64,000 nt of DNA from Streptomyces sp. CT34 (GTDB lineage Bacteria; Actinomycetota; Actinomycetes; Streptomycetales; Streptomycetaceae), in assembly GCF_000805335.1 (NCBI RefSeq), contig NZ_KN708638.1, forward strand, positions 7,906,000 to 7,969,999. Reading direction: 5' to 3'. A program made the position numbers and the translations under genes. Positions within the stretch are counted from its first letter, which is position 1; every line of letters starts with the position of its first letter. Below the pieces are notes generated by a model. The model did not search any database. It was given only the letters and a program-made list of their open reading frames with translations, and had not been told where the DNA came from. Shown piece after piece: positions 1 through 8,597 of this stretch.

Positions 1-261
1 CGCGGACCCGAGGGCTGCCTCTCCGTGCCCGGTATCGAGGCCGGCACACCGCGTCACGACCACGCCGTCGTGGAAGGGCTCAGTGTCACCGGCGAGCCGG
101 TGACCGTGACCGGCACCGGGTTCTTCGCCCGCTGCCTCCAGCACGAGTGCGACCACCTCGAAGGCGGCCTCTATCTGGACCGGCTCACCGGGCTCCGGCG
201 CCGCCGGGCGCTGCGCGCGGCGGCGCGGGCCCCTTGGGCGCCGGGGGCCGGCCGGGCGTAG
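1..261 (+). CDS. def: Peptide deformylase, C-terminal part (5' end outside window)
   Basis: Removes the N-formyl group from the initiator methionine of nascent proteins; a cytosolic metalloenzyme. The reading frame is open from the first base, so the gene starts upstream of the window. Visible are motif II (EGCLS, whose Cys is a metal ligand) near the 5' edge and motif III (QHECDHLEG), whose HExxH supplies the two His ligands and the catalytic Glu. The order and spacing of the motifs fit the family. The tail after the helix is Arg/Ala-rich and not conserved. The family is certain; Streptomyces usually carry several paralogues and which one this is cannot be told from a fragment. Confidence 0.93.
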   Translation, partial: RGPEGCLSVPGIEAGTPRHDHAVVEGLSVTGEPVTVTGTGFFARCLQHECDHLEGGLYLDRLTGLRRRRALRAAARAPWAPGAGRA

Positions 262-352
262 GGCCTTTCCGGCTCCGACCGATCGGACAGGCCCCGGGAC
301 GGGCGTCCGCCACCGTTCACAGGCCGGTGCCGGTTCACGAGCCGGTGCCGGT

Positions 353-1045
353 TCAGAAGCCGGGACCGTTCGCCAGGTCCCGGACGGTGGCCAGCTGGCC
401 CCACAGCAGATCGGCCAGGTGGCGCACCAACTGCTCGCGGGAGCACGGGCGTTCACGCAGCCACCAGTCCCCGGCGGCGTGCATCATGCCGACGATGCCA
501 TGACCCCAGACCCGGGCCCGCTCGGCGCCGTCCGGCCCCAGGTCGAGCCGTTCGGATATCACCGTGGCCAGTTCCTCGCCGAGTCGGCGCAGCAGGGGGG
601 CGGAGTGCCGTCCCACGTCGAAGCCGGTCTCCGACGGGATGTCCTCGTCCGCCGGGTGCATCAGGAAGCGGTAGACCTGCGGCCGGGTCTCGATGGCGAC
701 CAGGTAGGCGTCGAGGGTGGCCTCCACCCGGTCCCGGCGCAGGACCGGGGCGTCCAGCGCGGTGCGCAGGTTGTCCAGCAGGGCGTCGGTGTGCCGCACG
801 GCCAGGGCGCGGTAGAGCCCGCCCTTGTCGCCGAAGTGCCGGTAGAGGATCGGCTTGGTGATACCGGCCTCGGCGGCGATGGCGTTCATCGACGCCCCCG
901 GGCCGTCGCGCAGCACGATGCGCTCGGCCGCCTCCAGGAGTTCCCGCCGTCTGCGCTCGGTCGCGGTCTGCTGCCGGTCGCCCTGCCCGGCACCGCCGTC
1001 CGCGGCGCCGCTGTGCACAGTGCCGCTGTGCTCTTCGCTGTCCAT
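353..1045 (-). CDS. TetR-family transcriptional regulator
   Basis: A 230-residue regulator. The TetR helix-turn-helix lies at about residues 35-80 (LLEAAERIVLRDG, then ITKPILYRHFGDKGGLYRAL), followed by an all-helical ligand-binding domain. The ATG at 1045 was chosen because a GTGGGGAG ribosome-binding site lies just upstream; the frame stays open further upstream but without a good site. It is divergent from an acyl-CoA dehydrogenase, and the 212-bp gap holds a GTAACA-type inverted repeat, so control of that gene and of itself in response to an acyl-CoA or fatty acid is likely (inference). The stop codon sits inside the second copy of a 15-bp direct repeat (323-337 and 341-355), so the extreme C-terminus may have been altered by a small duplication. 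Confidence 0.88.
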   Translation of the reverse strand: MDSEEHSGTVHSGAADGGAGQGDRQQTATERRRRELLEAAERIVLRDGPGASMNAIAAEAGITKPILYRHFGDKGGLYRALAVRHTDALLDNLRTALDAPVLRRDRVEATLDAYLVAIETRPQVYRFLMHPADEDIPSETGFDVGRHSAPLLRRLGEELATVISERLDLGPDGAERARVWGHGIVGMMHAAGDWWLRERPCSREQLVRHLADLLWGQLATVRDLANGPGF

Positions 1046-1088
1046 GGTCGTGCTCCCCACCCTCGTGAATCCGTGGCGCTCGCGCAAC

Positions 1089-1228
1089 GTAACACCCGAA
1101 CTGCGCAAGGCCCGAACTCCGCGGCAGATTCCGACCGCCCTGCGGATGCCCTGCGGCGCCGGTTGGGCCGCGCGAGGAGTTGACATTATCTACTGGTGAG
1201 TAACAGACTCGTGTTACCGCAAGTAACA
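1089..1228. promoter_or_regulatory. Divergent promoter with GTAACA/TGTTAC operator
   Basis: A perfect inverted repeat GTAACA (1200-1205) - 6 nt - TGTTAC (1212-1217) lies 40 bp before the acyl-CoA dehydrogenase start. Further GTAACA half-sites stand at 1223-1228 and 1089-1094. A consensus -35 TTGACA (1180-1185) is immediately upstream, so the palindrome covers the expected -10/+1 region, a classical repressor position. The neighbouring TetR protein is the obvious ligand (inference). Confidence 0.6.
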
Positions 1229-1257
1229 TCTGGCATGCGTGCACCACTGGAGGGGAC

Positions 1258-2484
1258 ATGGCCGAGTTCACCATGGAGCTCAACGACGAGCAGAAGGAAG
1301 TCCGTGACTGGATTCACGGCTTCGCCGCGGATGTCATGCGCCCCGCCGCCGCCGAGTGGGACGAGCGCGAGGAGACCCCCTGGCCCGTCATCCAGGAAGC
1401 CGCCAAGATCGGCCTGTACTCCCTCGACTTCTACGCCCAGCAGTTCTTCGACCCCACCGGCCTCGGCATCCCCATGACCATGGAGGAGCTGTTCTGGGGC
1501 GACGCCGGTATCGGCCTGTCCATCGTGGGCACCGGGCTCGCCGCCGTCGGCGTACTGGCCAACGGCACCGAGGAGCAGATCGGCACCTGGGTCCCGCAGA
1601 TGTACGGCGACCCCGATGACGTCAAGGTCGCCGCCTTCTGCTCCTCCGAACCGGACGCCGGCTCGGACGTCGCCTCGATGCGCACCCGCGCCGTCTACGA
1701 CGAGGCCAAGGACGAGTGGGTGCTCAACGGCACCAAGACCTGGGCCACCAACGGCGGCATCGCCGGCGTCCATGTCGTGGTCGCCGTCGTCGACCCGGAG
1801 CTGGGCTCCAAGGGGCACGCCTCCTTCATCGTCCCGCCGAACACCCCGGGCCTCTCCCAGGGGCAGAAGTTCAAGAAGCACGGCATCCGGGCCTCGCACA
1901 CCGCCGAGGTCGTCCTGGAGGACGTCCGGGTCCCCGGCCACTGCCTGCTCGGCGGCAAGGAGAAGCTCGACGAGCGGCTGGCCCGCGCCCACGAGCGCGC
2001 CCGCAGCGGCGGGGAGCGGGTGAAGAACGCCGCGATGGCCACCTTCGAGGCGTCCCGCCCGGCCGTCGGCGCCATGGCCGTCGGCACCGCCCGCGCGGCG
2101 TACGAGGAGGCGCTGGAGTACGCCAGGACCCGCGAGCAGTTCGGCCGGCCGATCATCGACAACCAGGGCGTGGCCTTCCAACTGGCCGATATGCGGACCC
2201 AGATCGACGCCGCCCGGCTGCTGGTCTGGCGCGCCTCCTGGATGGCGACCACCGGCAAGCCCTTCACCTCCGCCGAGGGCTCCATGTCCAAGCTCTACGC
2301 CAGCGAGGTCGCCAAGAAGGTCACCGCCCAGGCCGTCCAGATCCTGGGCGGGAACGGCTTCACCCGCGAATACCCGGTCGAGCGCATGCACCGCGACGCC
2401 GCCATCTACACCATCTTCGAAGGCACCAGCGAGATCCAGCGGCTGGTGATCTCCCGCACGCTGTCGGGGATGCCGATCCGCTGA
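1258..2484 (+). CDS. Acyl-CoA dehydrogenase
   Basis: FAD-dependent alpha,beta-dehydrogenation of an acyl-CoA, passing electrons to ETF. The protein is 408 residues, a little over the usual ~380-390. Family signatures include FCSSEPDAGSD in the middle beta domain, ARTREQFGRPI near residue 300, and the C-terminal block ILGGNGFTREYPVERMHRD followed by IFEGTSEIQ, where Glu388 is in the position of the catalytic base. The ATG is preceded by GGAGGGGA. An insertion of charged residues (about 235-260, ERLARAHERARSGGERVKNA) lies between the beta domain and the helical domain. It is monocistronic: a strong terminator follows. Chain-length specificity cannot be read from the sequence. Confidence 0.92.
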   Translation: MAEFTMELNDEQKEVRDWIHGFAADVMRPAAAEWDEREETPWPVIQEAAKIGLYSLDFYAQQFFDPTGLGIPMTMEELFWGDAGIGLSIVGTGLAAVGVLANGTEEQIGTWVPQMYGDPDDVKVAAFCSSEPDAGSDVASMRTRAVYDEAKDEWVLNGTKTWATNGGIAGVHVVVAVVDPELGSKGHASFIVPPNTPGLSQGQKFKKHGIRASHTAEVVLEDVRVPGHCLLGGKEKLDERLARAHERARSGGERVKNAAMATFEASRPAVGAMAVGTARAAYEEALEYARTREQFGRPIIDNQGVAFQLADMRTQIDAARLLVWRASWMATTGKPFTSAEGSMSKLYASEVAKKVTAQAVQILGGNGFTREYPVERMHRDAAIYTIFEGTSEIQRLVISRTLSGMPIR

Positions 2485-2653
2485 CCTGCGGTCCGTCGGC
2501 TGACGTACCGTCACATCCCCCTGCCGCCACCGGTGTTCCTGATGCCGAGAGGGCATCGAGATCGCCGGCGGCGGCTTGGTGTCCGGCGTCACCCGACACC
2601 GCGCCGAAGTCCAGGCCGCCGGCCCCCGAGCGGGCGGCCCCGTCCCTCGCCGA

Positions 2654-2688
2654 GCCGCGCACCGGTTGCCACCGGTGCGCGGCTTTTT
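2654..2688 (+). terminator. Rho-independent terminator after acyl-CoA dehydrogenase
   Basis: Perfect 12-bp stem GCCGCGCACCGG (2654-2665), loop TTGCCA, complementary arm 2672-2683, then five T. It ends the acyl-CoA dehydrogenase unit and isolates it from gcl. The rest of the 370-bp gap holds only the gcl promoter region. Confidence 0.88.
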
Positions 2689-2783
2689 GCTGCCCGTACG
2701 CCGGTCCGGCCGCATCGCTCACCAGGCACCTCTTGACGGGTGGAACGTCTCGCTCTACGTTCCTTCCATAAAGCAGAACATTA

Positions 2784-2802
2784 ATTCCGAGATGCGGAAT
2801 TA
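2784..2802. promoter_or_regulatory. Operator-like palindrome before gcl
   Basis: Perfect inverted repeat AATTCCG-AGATG-CGGAATT, 54 bp before the gcl ATG. The core (TCCG, two bases, AT, one base, CGGAA) recurs at 4740-4752 before hyi. In S. coelicolor the IclR-type repressor AllR is known to control allantoin/glyoxylate genes; an AllR-like protein is the leading candidate (recalled knowledge plus inference). Confidence 0.6.
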
Positions 2803-2855
2803 CCCCCGGCCGGTTCGGCCGGAATGCCCGTGACAGGCCGACGCAGGAGTACTCG

Positions 2856-4637
<1,782 letters not shown>

Positions 4638-4678
4638 CGCCGGCCGAGGGCTGATTCCGGCCCGATGCGGACGGTGCC

Positions 4679-4706
4679 CCGGGCGCGGCTTGATCGCCGC
4701 GCCCGG
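4679..4706 (+). terminator. Hairpin after gcl
   Basis: Perfect 11-bp stem CCGGGCGCGGC / GCCGCGCCCGG with loop TTGATC, 42 bp after the gcl stop, no T-tract. Probably a terminator or attenuating stem separating gcl from hyi, which has its own operator-like sequence. Confidence 0.6.
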
Positions 4707-4737
4707 CACGGCCACCATCCCGTACAGCAGAAACAGA

Positions 4738-4780
4738 ACTCCGCCATCCGGAAGAATGGCGGAACTCAGTCATCCGGAAG
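4738..4780. promoter_or_regulatory. Operator-like element before hyi
   Basis: Bases 4738-4754 (ACTCCGCCATCCGGAAG) share the gcl palindrome core. They overlap a longer inverted repeat TCCGCCAT (4740-4747) / ATGGCGGA (4756-4763), and ATCCGGAAG recurs at 4772-4780, just before the hyi start where it also serves as ribosome-binding region. Binding here would block translation start or transcription of hyi. Same regulator as gcl inferred. Confidence 0.55.
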
Positions 4781-4795
4781 GGATGCCGAGCGTTT

Positions 4796-5632
4796 ATGGG
4801 TTTCACGGAGACGCGCTTCAACGTCAACCTGTCGATTCTGTTCACCGAGCTTCCGTTGCTGGAGCGGCCGGCCGCCGCGCGGGCGGCGGGTTTCACGGCG
4901 GTGGAGCTGTGGTGGCCGTGGGTGGACGCGCCCACTCCGGAGTCCTCCGAGCTGGATGCGCTGCGTGCGGCGATCGAGGATGCCGGGGTGCGTCTGGTGG
5001 GATTGAACTTCTATGCCGGTCAGCTGCCCGGTCCCGACCGCGGTGCGCTGTCGGTTCCCGGGGCGGAGTCGCAGCGGTTCCGGGCCAATGTGCCGGTGGC
5101 GATCGCGTTCGCCACCGCGTTGGGCTGCACCACCTTCAACGCCCTCTACGGCAACCGCGTCGAAGGCGTCGAGGCCGCCGTACAGGACGCGCTCGCCCTG
5201 GAGAACCTCACGTTCGCGGCGCGGGCGGTGGGGCGGGTCGGGGGCACGCTGCTGATCGAGGCGCTCAACGCGCCCGAATCGCCGCGGTGCCCGATCGTCT
5301 CGGCCCCCCGGGCCATCGAGGTCGTCGACGCGGTCAACGCCGCCACCGGGCTGGACAACACCCGCTTCCTGATGGACCTCTACCACCTGTCGATGAACGG
5401 CGAGGACCTCGAAGCGGTCATCGACCGCTACACCGGCAAGACCGCGCATGTGCAGATCGCCGACGCCCCCGGCCGCGGCGCCCCCGGCACCGGCACCCTC
5501 GACCTCCCCGCCCTGCTCGACCGCCTGAAGAACAACGGCTACGAGGGCTACACCGGCCTGGAATACAAGCCCAGCGGCCCCAGCGCCGACGCCTTCGCCT
5601 GGCTGCCCGCACCCCGACGCGCCGCCCACTGA
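4796..5632 (+). CDS. hyi: Hydroxypyruvate isomerase
   Basis: Interconverts hydroxypyruvate and tartronate semialdehyde, feeding the gcl product toward glycerate. The 278 residues form a single TIM barrel of the xylose-isomerase-like (AP endonuclease 2) superfamily. Visible are LFTELPLLERPAAA at the N-terminus, LIEALNAPESPR with the metal-ligand Glu near residue 155, FLMDLYHLSMNGED (Asp and His ligands), HVQIADAPGRGAPGTG and the final GLEYKPSG Glu. The ATG at 4796 lies 14 nt after GGAAGGG. It lies between gcl and glxR and is preceded by the shared operator-like element. Confidence 0.94.
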   Translation: MGFTETRFNVNLSILFTELPLLERPAAARAAGFTAVELWWPWVDAPTPESSELDALRAAIEDAGVRLVGLNFYAGQLPGPDRGALSVPGAESQRFRANVPVAIAFATALGCTTFNALYGNRVEGVEAAVQDALALENLTFAARAVGRVGGTLLIEALNAPESPRCPIVSAPRAIEVVDAVNAATGLDNTRFLMDLYHLSMNGEDLEAVIDRYTGKTAHVQIADAPGRGAPGTGTLDLPALLDRLKNNGYEGYTGLEYKPSGPSADAFAWLPAPRRAAH

Positions 5633-5708
5633 CCGGCCGCGGCGCCCGGTAGCCCGGGCACCACCACCCGCCGCCCCGTTTGTTGTGAGAGTTGAAAGAG
5701 GCAATCCA

Positions 5709-6629
5709 ATGAGCAACCTGGCCGCTTCCTCCCGCCCGACCCGCCCGGTGATCGCGTGGATCGGGCTGGGCATCATGGGCTCGCCCATGGCCGAGAACCT
5801 GATCAAGGCCGGCTACCACGTCACCGGCTACACCCTGGAGAGCGACAAGCTCGAACGCCTCGCCCAGGCCGGCGGCACCCCCGCCGCCAACATCGCCGAG
5901 GCCGTCGCCGACGCCGACGTCATCATCACCATGGTCCCCGCCTCCCCCCAGGTCGAGGCCATCGCCTACGGACCCGACGGCATCTTGGACAACGCCAAGA
6001 GCGGCGCCCTGCTGATCGACATGTCCTCGATCACCCCCCAGACCTCCATCGACCTGGCCAAGGCCGCCGGCGCCAAGGGCATCCGCGTCCTGGACGCCCC
6101 CGTCTCCGGCGGCGAGGCCGGCGCCATCGAAGCCGTCCTGTCGATCATGGTCGGCGGCGAGCAGACCGACTTCGACGCCGCCCGCCCCATCCTCGAAGCC
6201 CTCGGCAAGACCATCGTCCGATGCGGACCCCACGGCTGCGGACAGACCGTCAAGGCCGCCAACCAACTCATCGTCGCCATCAACATCCAAGCCTGCGCCG
6301 AAGCCGTGGTCTTCCTGGAGAAGTCCGGCGTCGACCTCACCGCCGCCCTCGACGTCCTGGGCGGCGGACTGGCCGGCTCCACCGTCCTGGCCCGCAAGAA
6401 GGACAACTTCAAAAACCGGGACTTCAAGCCCGGCTTCCGCATCGACCTGCACCACAAGGACATGGGCATCGTCACCGACGCCGCCCGCACCGTCGGCGCC
6501 GCCCTCCCCGTCGGCACCGTCGTCGCCGGCCTCGTCGCCTCCCTGCGCGCACAGGGCGACGGCGGCCTCGACCACTCCGCCCTCCTCCGCGGCGTCGAAC
6601 GCCTCTCCGGACACACCACCCAAGGCTGA
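5709..6629 (+). CDS. glxR: 2-hydroxy-3-oxopropionate (tartronate semialdehyde) reductase
   Basis: NAD(P)H-dependent reduction of tartronate semialdehyde to D-glycerate, the last step of the glyoxylate branch; cytosolic. The 306 residues carry the Rossmann signature GLGIMGSPMAENL (about residues 20-32), the substrate-binding DAPVSGGEAGA (about 133-143) and the catalytic-Lys motif GQTVKAANQLIV (about 178-189), all diagnostic of the beta-hydroxyacid dehydrogenase family. The ATG at 5709 was chosen over an in-frame GTG at 5685 because AAAGAGG precedes it and the family starts here. It follows hyi by 76 bp, probably co-transcribed. Confidence 0.95.
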   Translation: MSNLAASSRPTRPVIAWIGLGIMGSPMAENLIKAGYHVTGYTLESDKLERLAQAGGTPAANIAEAVADADVIITMVPASPQVEAIAYGPDGILDNAKSGALLIDMSSITPQTSIDLAKAAGAKGIRVLDAPVSGGEAGAIEAVLSIMVGGEQTDFDAARPILEALGKTIVRCGPHGCGQTVKAANQLIVAINIQACAEAVVFLEKSGVDLTAALDVLGGGLAGSTVLARKKDNFKNRDFKPGFRIDLHHKDMGIVTDAARTVGAALPVGTVVAGLVASLRAQGDGGLDHSALLRGVERLSGHTTQG

Positions 6630-6998
6630 ACCGGTCCACGGCGCCGGCCGCGGACCGCCCCCGACCACCGGCGCCGCGACTGCCGCACTGCGGTCGCGGC
6701 GCCGGTCCGCGTATACCGCGTGTGCCGCGTATACGTGGTCCCGTGGCGGCGTCCATGCTCCGCGCCGTCCGCCGTCCGCCGCGCGCCGCTCGCTGTCCCG
6801 TCGACCGTCTTGAATGCCCCCGTTGACAGCATCTGTGATGACCGTCACGCATCCTTCATGGAACGCTCATCCGCTGTTCACCGTTCAATGGGGTGTGGGC
6901 AGTTGAGAAACGCCCCAGCCAAGCCGCCCCGGCCAGTTTCCCCCGTCTGGCCGGGGCGTTTTTGTGCCGTTCGCCGGCAGGGACGGCGGGGCCCGCGC
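6630..6998. other. Intergenic region with promoter-like TTGACA and terminator
   Basis: 369 bp between glxR and the convergent HD gene. It contains a consensus -35-like TTGACA (6823-6828) and a strong terminator (6925-6963) about 130 bp downstream, with no convincing coding frame between. It could be a short untranslated RNA or simply the glxR terminator with chance similarity upstream. Confidence 0.35.
6925..6963 (+). terminator. Rho-independent terminator
   Basis: 12-bp perfect stem CGCCCCGGCCAG (6925-6936) / CTGGCCGGGGCG (6947-6958), 10-nt loop, then TTTTT. It ends the glxR transcript or a short upstream RNA and also faces the end of the HD gene, so it may act for both strands. Confidence 0.85.
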
Positions 6999-7604
6999 CT
7001 ACGCCCCGTATGCATCCAGGGGATTGGCGGCGATCCGGCTGGCGATACCGGCGCGTACGCACTCCGCGGCGGTACTGTCCGGTTTCCGCGCCGCCTGGTC
7101 CCGGAAGCAGGCGAGGAACTCCTCGCCGAGGCCCAGCCGCGGGTAGCGGTCCAGCACCTCGCCGCGCAGGCTCGCCGGGAGCGCGTCCGGGCGCCGCCCG
7201 GAGATGTCCAACGACGTGCCGAACGCCAGCAGATGCGACTCCGGGTCCGTCGCCACGTCCACCTCGTCCCACATGTGCCGGACGACCACGTCGGACGCCC
7301 GCGCCCGGCGCTCCACGGGCCAGCCGGCGCCTGCGGCGAACACCCACGCCACATGCCCGCCGGCGTGCTCGAAGGGCACGCGGTGGCTGTCGAACTCCTT
7401 GACCAGCCCGATGTCGTGGAACATCGCGGCCACATAGAGGAGTTCCGCGTCGAAGGCGATGCCGTGGGCCGACGCGTAGCCGGCCGACCAGAGGTAGGCC
7501 CGTACGGAGTGGTTCAGCAGCGCGGGCGAGCAGTAGGCGCTCGCCACCTCCCGTGCGGCACGGCAGGCGGTGGTCTCGGGTATCACAAGATCATCCATGG
7601 TCAT
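6999..7604 (-). CDS. HD-domain hydrolase, cyanamide-hydratase-like
   Basis: A compact HD-superfamily metal-dependent hydrolase of about 201 residues. The metal-binding pattern is NHSVRAYLW with the first His, then AAMFHDIGL with the HD pair about 30 residues on, and RHMW later. This arrangement resembles the cyanamide-hydratase-type HD family found in many actinomycetes; substrate unknown. Neither ATG (7604 or 7598) has a clear ribosome-binding site, so the start is uncertain by two codons or may be leaderless. It is convergent with glxR and divergent from the small gene at 7902; the ~300-bp upstream gap shows nothing recognisable. Confidence 0.8.
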   Translation of the reverse strand: MTMDDLVIPETTACRAAREVASAYCSPALLNHSVRAYLWSAGYASAHGIAFDAELLYVAAMFHDIGLVKEFDSHRVPFEHAGGHVAWVFAAGAGWPVERRARASDVVVRHMWDEVDVATDPESHLLAFGTSLDISGRRPDALPASLRGEVLDRYPRLGLGEEFLACFRDQAARKPDSTAAECVRAGIASRIAANPLDAYGA

Positions 7605-7901
7605 GGCGCGATGGTGGCGTACCGCCGGACGCTCGGGCAAAGGGGGGGCCAGGGTCACGGGGAGGCGGGCGAGCCGGCGCATCGGCCGCGTCCGCCGCCA
7701 TGTCAGCCCGTCGCCGTGGCTGGCGGTGGTCCCCTCGGCCGTCCGCCATCTGCGCAGCCACCACCACTGCCGCTGTCCCTGCCGTGATCCCCGCCGTCAT
7801 CCCTGCTTCGACCGCCCCGGTGACCGCCTTCGCCGTCGGCGACCCGCTCGCCGATGCGCCGCCGAGGTGCGAGCGCGCGGAGCCCGGCGCACGCTGGAGG
7901 C

Positions 7902-8129
7902 ATGGCCGAGCATCCGCCTGTCATCGTGCATCCGCCGACGCCCTCCGGCGGCCGTCGGGTGACGGTGCACGGGCAGATCGTCGGCCTGGCCCACGGCCGC
8001 GGAGACGTGGCCGAATTCCTGCGCCGTGCGGGCGTCGCCGACCCGGCCGAGGACATCGCGCTGGACGATCCGCGCCTGGTCGAATGGCGCGGCGGCTCGC
8101 TGGACGACTGGCCGATGCCGCGCGCGTGA
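7902..8129 (+). CDS. Small conserved protein of unknown function
   Basis: A 75-residue acidic protein starting MAEHPPVIVHPP and ending in SLDDWPMPRA. The ATG at 7902 is preceded at ideal spacing by CTGGAGG. The sequence RRVTVHGQIVGLAHGRGDV followed by EFLRRAGV and DIALDDPRLVEWRGG suggests a short beta hairpin and a helix, with no signal peptide or membrane segment. I recognise it as the type of small hypothetical protein common in Streptomyces but can assign no function. It may form its own transcript; the next 468 bp are non-coding repeats. Confidence 0.7.
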   Translation: MAEHPPVIVHPPTPSGGRRVTVHGQIVGLAHGRGDVAEFLRRAGVADPAEDIALDDPRLVEWRGGSLDDWPMPRA

Positions 8130-8245
8130 AGGGTCCGGCATGCTGAGGCTTCCGCGGTGCCGAACTGAGCACCGGCGCAGTGGAGTTGCGCGCACTGAAG
8201 CTGTGCTGGCGGTGGCGGCTCGGCGTCGCCGTCGGGGGTGACCGG

Positions 8246-8462
8246 CCCTCGTGCGCAACGGGCCCTCGTGCGAAACGGGACTTCATGCGAACGGGCCTGG
8301 GACGGCCGGTACCTCGTCCGCGGCGATCCGGACAGGCCGGCCCGCGGCCATCCCGACAGGCCGGCGTTGCCGGCGCCCGGTGGGCAATGCCGGAGCCGCC
8401 GGAAGCGGGGCAATGTCCGGAGCCGTCGGAAGTGGGCCGATGGCCGGAGGCGGCCAGAACGG
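8246..8462. repeat. Short tandem repeats in the gap before the DNA-repair operon
   Basis: Within the 468-bp non-coding stretch 8130-8597 there are two repeat blocks. One is a 17-bp unit (CCCTCGTGCGCAACGGG at 8246-8262, then 8263-8279 with one change, and a 16-bp decayed copy 8280-8295). The other is a 26-bp unit at 8385-8410 and 8411-8436 with a weaker third copy to 8462. Neither 17 nor 26 is a multiple of three, so they are not coding. No inverted symmetry typical of an origin or of CRISPR is seen. Confidence 0.7.
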
Positions 8463-8597
8463 CAGGGGGGGCGGGCATGGGGCCGCGAGACCGGATTCCG
8501 AGCCGCGCGCCCGCCGCTCCGCCTCGTGGCCGCCCCCACCGCGGTGTCCGATTTCCGCCAGCACCGAGGTCCCGGGTGCCGCACAGTGGGTCATGTG

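Noticed and set aside
8246..8462. CRISPR-like array
   Set aside because: Units of 17 and 26 bp are directly adjacent with no unique spacers and no cas genes nearby.
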